Positions 27,337 to 36,875 of a stretch of DNA of 64,000 bases are shown here, piece after piece; the first letter of the stretch is position 1, and each line of letters begins with the position of its first letter. Both the position numbers and the translations under genes were made by a program. The notes under the pieces were generated by a model. It ran no database searches. It was given only the letters and a program-made list of their open reading frames with translations, and had not been told where the DNA came from. This stretch comes from Lathyrus oleraceus. Lineage: Eukaryota > Streptophyta > Magnoliopsida > Fabales > Fabaceae. The DNA lies in contig NC_066579.1 in assembly GCF_024323335.1 (NCBI RefSeq), forward strand, positions 253,015,575 through 253,079,574, given 5' to 3'.

Positions 27337-29251
27337 TCTGTCTGAAGAGTAACTTGGACTATTTCTTCGGCTGTCCAATTATTCACCATCTCCCCTGGAG
27401 CACACGGGCGCACCCAGTTGTCCACATCATAATCACTGTCACCATCTTCACTATCAGTTGCAAAGACGTCACCATGATTCATCAGCCCAGCGCTGGTGAA
27501 GGTACTCGGCCCCTTCTGATCTTTACACCTTGCTCTGCCTGCAGAGGTTGATAGCCAATACCAAATTTGTCTTCTTTGACGGGCAAATCAACCATCTTGC
27601 CCCAGCCTTCTGTCTTTCCAGAATTGACAACCTCCACAGCCTGCTTGTATGATGCAATGGAGGCACTTGGCTTCTTCTACTCAACAAAAGCCACCCTCTC
27701 AATGTCAATGGTCTCGAATGCTTGGCACAGAGTTTCATGGATCTCGCCATCCACCTCCACATACTTGAAAGAGGATAAATGACTCACCAGAATGTCCTCC
27801 TCGCCGCACACAGTTACAATCTGACCATTCCATACATACTTCAGCTTCTGATGGAGAGTTGACGACAATGCTCCAGCCCCATGTATCCAGGGACGCCCCA
27901 ATAAGCAACTATATGCTGGTTGAATATCCATCACATAGAAGATAATATCAAATACCTCCGGACCAATCTTCACTGGCAAAGTGACTTCACCAAAAACAGA
28001 CCGTTTGGATCCATCAAAAGCACGAACAATGAGATCGCTTGGAGTGAGGACAACCCCTTCAACATCAATCTTGCTCAAAGTCTTCTTGGGCAACACATTC
28101 AATGAGGATCCAGTATCCACCAACACATGCGACAATACGGCGCCTTTGCACTCCATGGTGATATGCAGAGCTTTGTTATGGTTACGACCTTCAGGTGTCA
28201 GATCTAAGTCTGTGAACCCCAAACCATGCCTTGTGCTCACATTCGCAATAACACCCTCTAACTGGTTGACAGAAATCTCTTGAGGCACGTAAGCCAGATT
28301 CAACATTTTCAGCAAGGCATTACGGTGTGCCTCAGAGCACAACAACAGAGAAAGGATAGAAATTTTGGACGGAGTTTGACTCAGCTGATCTACAATCTTG
28401 TAATCACTCTTCTTAATAATCTTCATAAACTCCTCCACATCTTTCTCAAAATATCCTTCAGGCACCTCCTTCTGCACAGGCCCTTCTTCCTCAACAACAG
28501 CTTGCTTACCCTTTTCTTTGGCAAGAGCCTCAACATTGTTATCTCTCAGAGTCTGCGGTGCAAACAGACGACCACTTCTAGTGAAACCTCCTGGCCCCCC
28601 TACATTGTCCACAACCGGACCAACAATTACTGGAGCTTCGATTGGCACACCAATGGTCACTGGAGCCTGATTCACCGGTCTGACCTGATCTTCTGACCTT
28701 CGGTTGCTACGGTAAGCATTATCATACCTCCAAGGAACTACCCTACTATTCTCAACAGATCTTCTCCCAGAAGCAACGACAGTAGTGGGAGCACCAACAA
28801 TTACTGGAGCAGATATAGTTACTGGGGTACCAACAGTTACGGGTGCATTAACATTTCTCGGAGCACGTCCAGGACCCTTAGACGGTTTGAAGTAAATGGT
28901 GGCAGTTGACACCACCCCATGATCTTTCACAGCCCGAGCAAACTGCAAACAACCCTCATCAATCATACCCTGGATGCCATTTCTCAGCTTGACACAACCA
29001 TTATCTTGTTCATCACAGTCTGGACAGCCCTTGTCACAACCCGGGAACACTCCCCCTTTCAACAGACGCTCTTTTACCGCTAGCAACGACGTCTGAACCT
29101 CATTAACACTGGCTATCAAATCCACAACATCCCCTTCTTCCACATTGTTCACCCGGGGCCCACCATGTTGAGGCATAGGGTTATTTACAACATTCGAAAC
29201 AGGAGCAAAGTTGATTGTCTTGGCGTCAATCAAATCCTGGACCTTATGGTG
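27337..29251 (-). pseudogene. Element C gag (C-terminal part) and protease, disrupted
   Basis: Continues the gag sliver at 52071-52095 across element B. It includes the conserved Cys cluster CDKGCPDCDEQDNGC, the aspartic protease active site VDTGSSLNVLP and the flap-distal LLGRPWIHGAG motif. Lesions are a TAG at 27677-27679 (element B has CAG) and an indel frameshift near 27510. Both lie downstream of the protease core but upstream of the splice donor, so the spliced frame is also broken. The N-terminal capsid part is missing. Confidence 0.85.
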
Positions 29252-29256
29252 GAAAG
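29252..29256. other. Target-site duplication of element B, left copy
   Basis: GAAAG directly before the 5' LTR (TGTAGC at 29257). The same five bases follow the 3' LTR. In C's gag frame the site falls in the codons for Ala-Phe just after the zinc knuckle. Confidence 0.92.
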
Positions 29257-30234
29257 TGTAGCACCTCAAATTTGCACCTCCCATTTTGTACATACATTTT
29301 TCATTTTAGGTCATCAACATTGCATTGTCCAGTGCCAAGTGCAAGTCATCAGTCAAGACTGGTCAGAAGATCCAGTTGTGCAAGCATGCAAGTGCATTTC
29401 CTATTGAAGCAAAGCCCTAGGGATGGTTCATTAAGTTCATGTGACCTAGGGATCATTTTGAAGTGGTTTGGCAAAAGGTTGAAGGCTCAAAGCTCATCAG
29501 TCAAGCTGAGATTCATCTGAAACCCTATAAAGTAAACTGTGCATTCAATCATGGATTTGAAGGTGGGAGATGGTTAGAGAGGCCTCATTCATGTCCATAC
29601 AAGTCTCATTTGACATTGCAAACATCAACATTGGAGAATTTGAGGTCAGATGAAAAGTTTCCAAAAATAGTAAGTGACCTGTAATTTGAAACTGCCAAAA
29701 ATGGAAAGGTCTTCTCCTCAAGATTACATCATCAAGCAAGCTTCAAATGAAATTTTGTCCAACATGAAAGTTGAAGATCTTGCTCTCACCTTTCCAAAAA
29801 GTCCAAGAACATGAATTTCTAATGTATGGTTGAAAAGTTAGGGATCAATCATGGTCAAGAAAATTTGAAGTTCCAAAGGGGATAACTTTCACACCAAAAG
29901 GCCAATTGAAGTGGGATTTTTTGTAACATTCTTATTTTGACATGAGCTATCCAAAACATACATCAAAAGCCATGCATTTCCATTACAAAATTTTGGCTTT
30001 TTGCATTTGAATTTTAGAGGGAAAAGGCTAATTCAAAAATTAAGCATTTTCCACACATGGTATCACTTGCATTTGGCTAAAAATGACATTTCAAGGTGAA
30101 TTAACACTGAAACCATGCACTGTTCCATTGATTTCATGCACATGAGGGTGAATTTCCAATTTGCCAAAACACTTGCATTTCACTTAATCTAATTGCATTT
30201 GGTTAATTGTGATTAGTAACTTCACTAGTCCATC

Positions 30235-30244
30235 ATATAAAAGG
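30235..30244 (+). promoter_or_regulatory. Element B 5' LTR TATA box
   Basis: ATATAAAAGG, the only good TATA box in the first 1.2 kb of the LTR, followed by a short C-poor segment. Transcription would be expected to start about 25-35 bp downstream. The same box occurs in the 3' LTR at 48260-48269. Confidence 0.6.
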
Positions 30245-31049
30245 ATAATCATAACAGAAAACCTGGTTAACATTCATTTTTGGTTCAGATCTAGATCTAT
30301 TTGCTTCTTCTTCACAATTTGATTCTCTCAATTTTTCTGCAAATTTCTCCAAAAAACTTGCATTGTTCTTAGTCGAATCATCATCCACAAGTGTAATTGA
30401 AGACTTTGGAAGCTAGATCCATGAACTGTCACGCAAATTGAGGACTGTTGAAGCTAGCTTCCATTAATGGCAAGTGAAGATTCCAGCAACATCGTGCAAG
30501 TTTAACATCCAATTCTTCCTCCATTCATTCACTGAAGAGCATAGAAGCATCTGTCTCAACATTACAAGGCTTGAAAACCTCGATTTCAGTTCTGCATCTC
30601 TTTGAAGGTTAGGATTCGAATCTTATAATTCTTGAAATCATGATATGCGTATGATAGATCTTCCATCACTGAGTAGTCTGAGCTTTATAGCATCGAATTT
30701 CATTAAGAAATAAGAAAGTTATGTTGAATCTAAGATTGACATGTGAAATTTCTTTTGGCTCGATCCAGACGTGTTATTGAGAATTAGGTTGAATTGATCT
30801 TAGATTAGTGATGTACATTAGAAGAGGATTCCAATGGTATAGGTTTTGTCAATTTCTGTGCATGAATGTTCTTAAGTGTATGAATGTTGATGAACACGTA
30901 TGCAGATTAGGGTTTTCAATTCCAGAAATGAGTTTGATCTGTCTGAGCGCTATTTGCATGAATTTTCTTGTTTAAAGCCATGTATTGGTCCACGCTGGCA
31001 ATGACTTGGCTGAATGATTGGTATAGCGCGCTTCTCATGGCCACGTAGA

Positions 31050-31078
31050 CTTAAGTGAAACGCAGAGTTTCACTTAAG
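31050..31078 (+). other. Perfect 12-bp hairpin in LTR B
   Basis: Arms CTTAAGTGAAAC and GTTTCACTTAAG around the loop GCAGA. Also at 49075-49103 in the 3' LTR. The homologous position of LTR C holds a different perfect palindrome (54742-54759). Confidence 0.85.
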
Positions 31079-33235
31079 AGCGCCAAGTTTAAATTCCAAC
31101 GCGCTTCGATTCTCTGCTAGAGCAATTTCAAACCATGCCTTTGCCTTTTCATCATTTATTCCATCCATGTTCATATATGCCTTGTTCACATGTTTTTAAT
31201 TTTTCATTCATTTCAAAAATTCACAAGTCCATGAATAATTGTCCAAATGAGATGAGATTTTTTGCATGATGTTCCTCATGATGTCTACTATTTTTTGATG
31301 ATTTTTCCAGAAATTGTGCACGGATGGATTTTTATTTTGCTTAGGGAATGTTCATACATATGCTATCTTGTACCTTGGTTACCATTTTGATTGTGAAATG
31401 ATGAGTTTTGTTCCAATGATGTTGAAATTTTGCATGCTTGAAATAGACATCTTAATGGTCATTTTGGTATAGAGTTTGCAATTTTCTCATTTCTGGTTGT
31501 TGAGATATGCTCTGGTTAATGAAGGTGTGACAATGTGTATCACACCATTGCTTGCTTGACTTTCTGATTTTCATTGCCATGCCATTTCAATGCCAATTAA
31601 TCTGATTTTTTGCATGTTAATTCTTATGGATGTTAATTTTGATCATGAAGTTTTGTAGCATTTTTGGATGCATTTCCAATTTGTTTGAGATTTTCTTTGC
31701 TGATTGGTCATGTTTGGACTTTTGAAGAGTCACGAAATTAAATGATTTGTGAAATGCTTGATGTTTGTCATATGAGCTTGAAATTTTGCACATGCTTTCT
31801 AGACACTTTGAAGTTTGTCTTGGATTTGGTTTGATGTCCATATCATGTATGGATTCTGTTTTAGGCTTGTGTGAACTTGATGCATCTAATTGTGCCTTGT
31901 TTGAGTTTGTTTGTGCATACCTTGCCTTATGGATTTATTTGCTATGCTTAGACTTGTCCAAATGCCTTGATTTTTGGTGTGTTAATCATGTGATGAGTGC
32001 TGTTTAGCCATGATTTTTCTTGGGATTTATTGAATTATGTTTGAGTGGATGTGGATTGATTCATTCTGTTTGCTTCAATGAGCTTTCAACTTGCATGCTT
32101 TGCCTTATGTGCATTGTAAAAAGAAATTGATTGATGCTATTGACATGGGACCACTTGGATTGTGTTCTTGATTGGTTTAATTTGATTCATGTCAATTTTC
32201 ATGTTCTATTTTGGATTATTTCTCCCACTTTGACCCTAGGCCTTGTCCTAGTGGTTTGCTTCTCATGTTTGAGCTTGGTTTGCAGGTTTAGAAGCATATG
32301 GCTATGAGGAGATTAATGCACATTGCTTGAGTTGACAATGTGGTTTATCTTGACTAATGTTGATTTGTTTTGTAGGTGGCTTTTAGCTCATTTGAGTTGA
32401 GCTTGTGTATTGTGCAATGATACTTGCTTGTTTGCATGTATACTATGTCTGTTGACTTTTGGATTGTCTGTTTGATTTTCTGAGTTGAATACTGATTGTG
32501 TTGGATTGTTTTCAGGTACCTTAGTTGCTATAGTTCATTGTGAACTTGCTTTTGCTTTGCTTGATAGCTTAAGCATTGAGGTATAATTCCACTAACTTCA
32601 TGTAGTCTGGAAGACCTGTCCTGTTACTTGGGCAGACACCTGTCTGAAGTCCTCCTTAAGAGGCAATGCTTGTGTTTGTTTATCTTTATGCCAAGCAGGA
32701 AAAGACCTTTGATAAGGCAATTGGCAGATAAAAGAGATGTGTAGTCCATCTCCTGCTAGTCAGTGTGTCATCCCTTTGCTCACATTACATGTTGATGCAT
32801 TGTGGATATTAACCCAAGATCCTTGCTATAGTTCATAAGTGTAGAAGGGTTCCCACACTTTCATCTGTCTAAAAGCTCTCCTAGGCCAAGGATAAGAGCT
32901 GTGAGGTCTTACCCTCACTTCCCATTTCATCTACTTCACCCTAACTCTCAATGTTAGGGTTAAGAGCTAACATCACCCGATGCCAGTTGGCTTGTGTTTC
33001 ACAGTCTAACCCTTGTGTGAGCCCACTTTGTTTGTATATAGCGTGTGCTATCTGTGTGTATGATTGCTTTGCTTGTGCTGCTTAGGTTTAGCTTGCTCCC
33101 TGTGCAAGTTAGCTAGAAACCTTGACCTAGGACCGTGGTGAATTTGCATGATAACTATTAGGCTCGAGTTAGTCTCCCTTCTTGTTTGTCATTTCCCAGT
33201 CTCTGGTTAGGCTAGTCCTGTGTCCCTGCGTAGGG

Positions 33236-33724
33236 GAACTACGTCGCCCTGATCCTCATACCAGATGAGGTACGTAGGCAGGAGATGAGCTGATCTCTCC
33301 GGGCGCCCTTTTCTTGTTTTGTCTTGTGTGTGTTAGGAGATGGATGTAAGCCCAGCGATTGGCATTCCGTATCCTCTTGTTGTGTGCTTGGAGTCCGATG
33401 TAAGTCCAGCGATTGGCATTTGGTTTCCAGTGTGCGTGTGTTTGGTTCGGAGTCTGATGTAAGTCCAGCGATTGGCATTCGGTTTCCATGTTTGCCTGTT
33501 TGTGTGGAGTCTAACGTAAGTCCAGCGATTGGCAGTCGGTTTCCTGTGTGGTTTTGTTTGGCGTGCGTTAGCCGAGCTACGAGTGCTCTGATTCTTCTCC
33601 GGTTAGGGAAGATACGTATGCATGGGATGCGACATCCTAGCAAGCACGTTTCCCCCTAGTCCGAACTACGTCGACTCTGATGTCTATGCTTGATAGACTA
33701 CGTAGGCCCAGGATGCGATATCCT
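33236..33724 (+). other. Threefold structured module near the end of LTR B
   Basis: Three copies of GAACTACG / CTGAT / hairpin / TACGTAGGC. Inner hairpins are 33254-33270 (CCTCAT and ATGAGG), 33594-33611 (CTTCTCC and AGGGAAG, wobble pairs) and 33682-33698 (GTCTAT and ATAGAC). Each is followed by another short hairpin, for example GGATG-CGA-CATCC at 33625-33637. Stems differ but stay paired. The first and second copies flank the 33343-33567 minisatellite. Also at 51276-51764 in the 3' LTR. Confidence 0.75.
33343..33567 (+). repeat. ~57-bp minisatellite in LTR B, four copies
   Basis: GATGTAAGYCCAGCGATTGG starts at 33343, 33397, 33456 and 33513 (AACGTAAG in the last), with periods of 54, 59 and 57 bp. 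The 3' LTR has the same four copies from 51383. LTR C has five. Confidence 0.88.
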
Positions 33725-34026
33725 GCCGAGTTAGTTTCGTTTGTTTTCTTGTGTCTCTTTCAGCCAGTGTGTTTGTTTGTGAGCAGTGTTTTAGCAAACA
33801 TATTCCTTCCTTTTGTGCGTGGATCCCGTCGAGTACGACGGATGCGTAGGGGTGCTAATACCTTCCCTTCGCATAACCGACTCCCGATCCCATTCTCTTT
33901 GGTCGCGAGACCATGTCTTTTCCAGGTTTACTTCGAGCGTTTCCTTTCCCTCTTTTGGGATAAATAACGCACGGTGGCGGCTCTGTTGTTTCATTTTCCC
34001 GCCGGTTTTTCGCGTAATGCAACAGC

Positions 34027-34043
34027 TGGCGACTCTGTTGGGG
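34027..34043 (+). other. Element B primer-binding site (tRNA-Arg type)
   Basis: TGGCGACTCTGTTGGGG starts three bases after the LTR end. It differs from the ideal complement of plant tRNA-Arg(ACG) by two C-to-T changes, both of which still allow G-U pairing with the primer. Confidence 0.85.
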
Positions 34044-34827
34044 ACAAAGAGAAGTTGACCTCTTGCTGGTCCATCTTCCCTAAGCGGGTCTCTCCTAGCG
34101 CTCTCTAGGTTAGGGTTTTGGTTGCTGTTTGCTGTTATTTATTGCATTCATTTATTTATTGTTTGCATTTATGTGTGCATTAATGTTTGCATTCATTCAT
34201 ATTTATTTGTGATGGCTGTGCTGTGTTCTCTCTGTTGGGGTGGGAGTTACTCGAGGTAAAAGGCCCAATACCCAGGCTATGAGTGAAATCTAGGAAACCT
34301 AGGAATAGAGTGATTCATGGGAAGCGGGTGGTATGCGCCCCTTAGCGGAACATTGATATCACGAGCAGTTCAGACCCTGGTGGGATATTATCGTTACATA
34401 CTTCGGGTGTGTATATGATGATATTCTGCGAAAGGTTATTTATGCTGCATTTCTCTCGACCTTACCCTGACCTAGATGACACCCGTGAGTGGGGAGGGAA
34501 TGATTATTATTACAGGTACAGTTGGTGACTTGTTGGTGACTTGTGATCCTGTTGATGACTCGGTTCCTCAGATTGGGTTCAGATGACAGTTTATCAGATG
34601 ACTTTGAGTTTCAGATGAATTGTGGTTCCGAGTTCAAGCCGAAGCTTCGATCCTGTGTTCCGAGATGCACAGCCTGCCAGTCTTGTCTGCATCATTTGCA
34701 TCATAGCATGTTTATTTTCAAAAGAAACGCAATAAAAAAAATAGAAAAAAGAAAGAAAAAGAAAAAAGCTAATATCTGCATGCATATCATTTCTCAGGTA
34801 CATTCCAGAGTCCGTTCACTGATAGAG
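34044..34827 (+). other. Element B leader between PBS and ORF1
   Basis: Non-coding, ~780 bp. It includes a purine-rich A/AG tract at 34726-34768. A frame open from 34543 extends into ORF1, but its N-terminal part has low-complexity lysines and no family similarity, so I treat it as leader. Confidence 0.6.
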
Positions 34828-36468
34828 ATGGCAACAGTCCCAGAGCCGAAGCGGAAGACTTGTTCCTATAGCTTTCACCGTGAGCCTTTGACGTCTCTGA
34901 TAGAGTTGAGTAACCTTGTGACCAGTGGTAATCAGAAGGGGTTCGTTGATCAGTATGGAGATATTCTGACACTGTTGAAGATGGTAGTCGATCCAGTGCC
35001 GTTACAGACTCTTCTTCAGTTCTACGACCCAGAGCTTCGTTGCTTCACCTTTCAGGATTATCAGTTGGCGCCTACTCTTGAGGAGTATTCCATCTTGCTG
35101 AATGTTCCGATCCGGTATCAGGTTCCTTTCCTGGATATTCCGAAGGAGGTAGATTTCAGAGTTGTTGCCAGAGCTCTCCATTTGGGTATCAAAGAAGTCA
35201 GTGATAATTGGAGGTCCAGTGGGGATGTTGTAGGTTTGCCTTTGAAGTTTCTGTTGAGGATTGCCAGAGAAGAAGCAAAGAAGGGGAATTGGGAAGCCTT
35301 TCATGCTCAGTTGGCCATCATGATCTATGGGATTGTATTGTTCCCGAGTATGCCCAACTTTGTGAACTATGCTGCAGTTATTATTGTCCTTGGAGGAAAT
35401 CCGGTTCCTACTCTGTTAGCTGACACTTACTATGCTATCCACAGTAGGCATGGTAAGGGTGGAGCTATCAGATGTTGCCTGCCACTTTCGCTCAGATGGT
35501 TCTTGTCTCTCCTGCCAGTCATTGGGCCTTTTCTGGATTCTCAGAGCACTCATAGGTGGACTCAGAGAGTTATGTCTCTTACTTCATATGATATCAGATG
35601 GCAGTCTTACCGGATGGATGTGCGTGATGTTATTATGAGTTGTGGAGAATTCCAGAATGTGCCACTTGTAGGGACTAAGGGTTGCATCAATTACAACCCA
35701 GTTCTTTCTCTTCGCCAGTTGGGGTTTGTGATGAATGGAAAACCACTTGATGCTGAGATAGCTGAGAGTGTATATTTTGAGAAGCGGAGTGACCCTGCTA
35801 GCTTGGAGCGAGTGGGAAGAGCTTGGAAGTCTATTGGTGTCTAAGATGGAGCTGTCTTAGGGAAGAAGTTTGCCATTGCTATGCCTGACTACACTGAGTG
35901 GGTCAAGAATAGAGTGGAAACTTTGTTGTTGCCCTATGATAGGATGAATCCTTTGCAAGTGCAACCGCCTTTGATCCTTGCTGAGAGCGTACCTGCTGAG
36001 CAGTACAAGCAAGCCCTGATGGAGAATCGCCGATTGAAGGAGAAAGAGCAAGATGCCCAGATGGAGTTGTATCAAGCCAAAGCTGATAGGTTGCACCTGA
36101 CTCATCAACTCAGAGATATCCAGAGTGTTGATGTTGGTGGGGTAAAGAGCAAGAAGAGATCTTACGAAGAGATGGAAAACTTGCTGAATGCAGAGCACAG
36201 AGAGTGTTTGAGATTGCAGAGAGCTGAGGCCAGTTATCTGAAGAAGATCAAAGACTTGGAGAAGCAACTCAGAGACAAAGATATCCAGTTGAAGAAGGAA
36301 GTCGACCAGAGACTTACATCAGAGAACCAACTTGGAGTAGAAGTTGTAGAGCTTAGAAGACAGTTGAAGGAGAAGATCACTCCCTTGCCAGAATGTTCAG
36401 AGTGTGACCTGTTGATAGACCAGTGTCACTACTTGAAGACGTTCATTCCTGGAAGTCGTTTGTCTTAG
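34828..36468 (+). pseudogene. Element B ORF1 (DUF7745-type domain plus coiled coil), one in-frame stop
   Basis: Extra Ogre frame upstream of gag; function unknown. The start chosen is the ATG of MATVPEPKRK, just where similarity to element A's ORF1 begins. About 339 codons carry the DUF7745-type region (landmarks YQLAPTLEEYSILLNVPI, GGNPVPTLLADTYYA, MSLTSYDIRW, GCINYNPVL). An in-frame TAA at 35842-35844 follows; the same frame then continues to 36468. That tail has a clear heptad-like coiled coil (KEKEQDAQMELYQAKADRL, then KKIKDLEKQLRDKDIQLKK) and ends with a Cys pair (PECSECDLL). The stop, right before GAVLGKKFAI, is probably a recent mutation. Similar domains in host proteins are called plant mobile domain-like; retroelement origin is clear here from context. 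Confidence 0.82.
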
Positions 36469-36875
36469 CTTGTATTTCTGATGTTTGTGTTGAGAATCAC
36501 CCCCAGGCCTGTTGGGTGGGATTCATTGTTGTACTTTGATTTTATGGATCTTTATTGACATTGTTGTATGATCCATGTTGCTCATTTATAGATGAGGTTG
36601 TTGGCTTCGCTCTGTACTCATTGCTCTTTTGTATGTTGTCTCTGTGCTCCTGTGTTGTTCTCATTGCAGGTTGCCATCTTTTGAAGATGAATCAGGCTCT
36701 TTGAATGCCTGAGAAATGAACATATCATGTGCATCATATGCATTAGCATCATACTCATATCATATTGCATAACAGGTGTTCTCGTCCGTGACTTCTCACT
36801 CTGGTTCCTGTGTCAGGCAGGATAGCTGATCGAAGACCGCATCATTATTCAACCAGACTCAATCAACAGAGAAGT
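36469..36875 (+). other. Spacer between ORF1 and gag
   Basis: No conserved frame. The gag frame is open back to 36792 but has no ATG before 36876. TGTGTCAG just before 36813 resembles a splice acceptor, so a spliced leader cannot be excluded. Confidence 0.4.

Larger units (their letters stand above)
29257..34024 (+). repeat. Element B 5' LTR (4768 bp)
   Basis: TGTAGCACCTCAAATTTGCACC at the start and CGCGTAATGCAACA at the end, with TG...CA termini. Internal signals are a TATA box at 30235-30244, a perfect 12-bp hairpin at 31050-31078, three copies of a covarying hairpin module (33236-33724), a ~57-bp minisatellite (33343-33567) and the conserved end block (GGGTGCTAATACCTTCCC; GGTGGCGGCTCTGTTG at 33973). 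With a TATA box ~1 kb in, most of the LTR would be R plus U5. Confidence 0.95.

Noticed and set aside
29256..29407. Coding sequence continuing across 29257 (the frame begins in the LTR on the minus strand)
   Set aside because: The first residues come from the LTR of element B; the true gag frame of C resumes at 52071 on the far side.
33239..33659. Overlapping open frames on both strands with repeated Ser-Asp-Trp-His or Cys-Gln-Ser-Leu motifs (also 51279-51699)
   Set aside because: They arise from the ~57-bp LTR minisatellite. The repeat period is near a multiple of three, which keeps frames open by chance.
34828..36468. ORF1 as a host gene of the plant mobile domain type
   Set aside because: It lies between a PBS and gag inside an element with perfect target duplications, and a second copy occupies the same place in element A.
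36810..36875. Gag start at 36810
   Set aside because: It would need a GTG start codon, not expected in a plant transcript; the first ATG in frame is 36876. An upstream splice could still add N-terminal residues.
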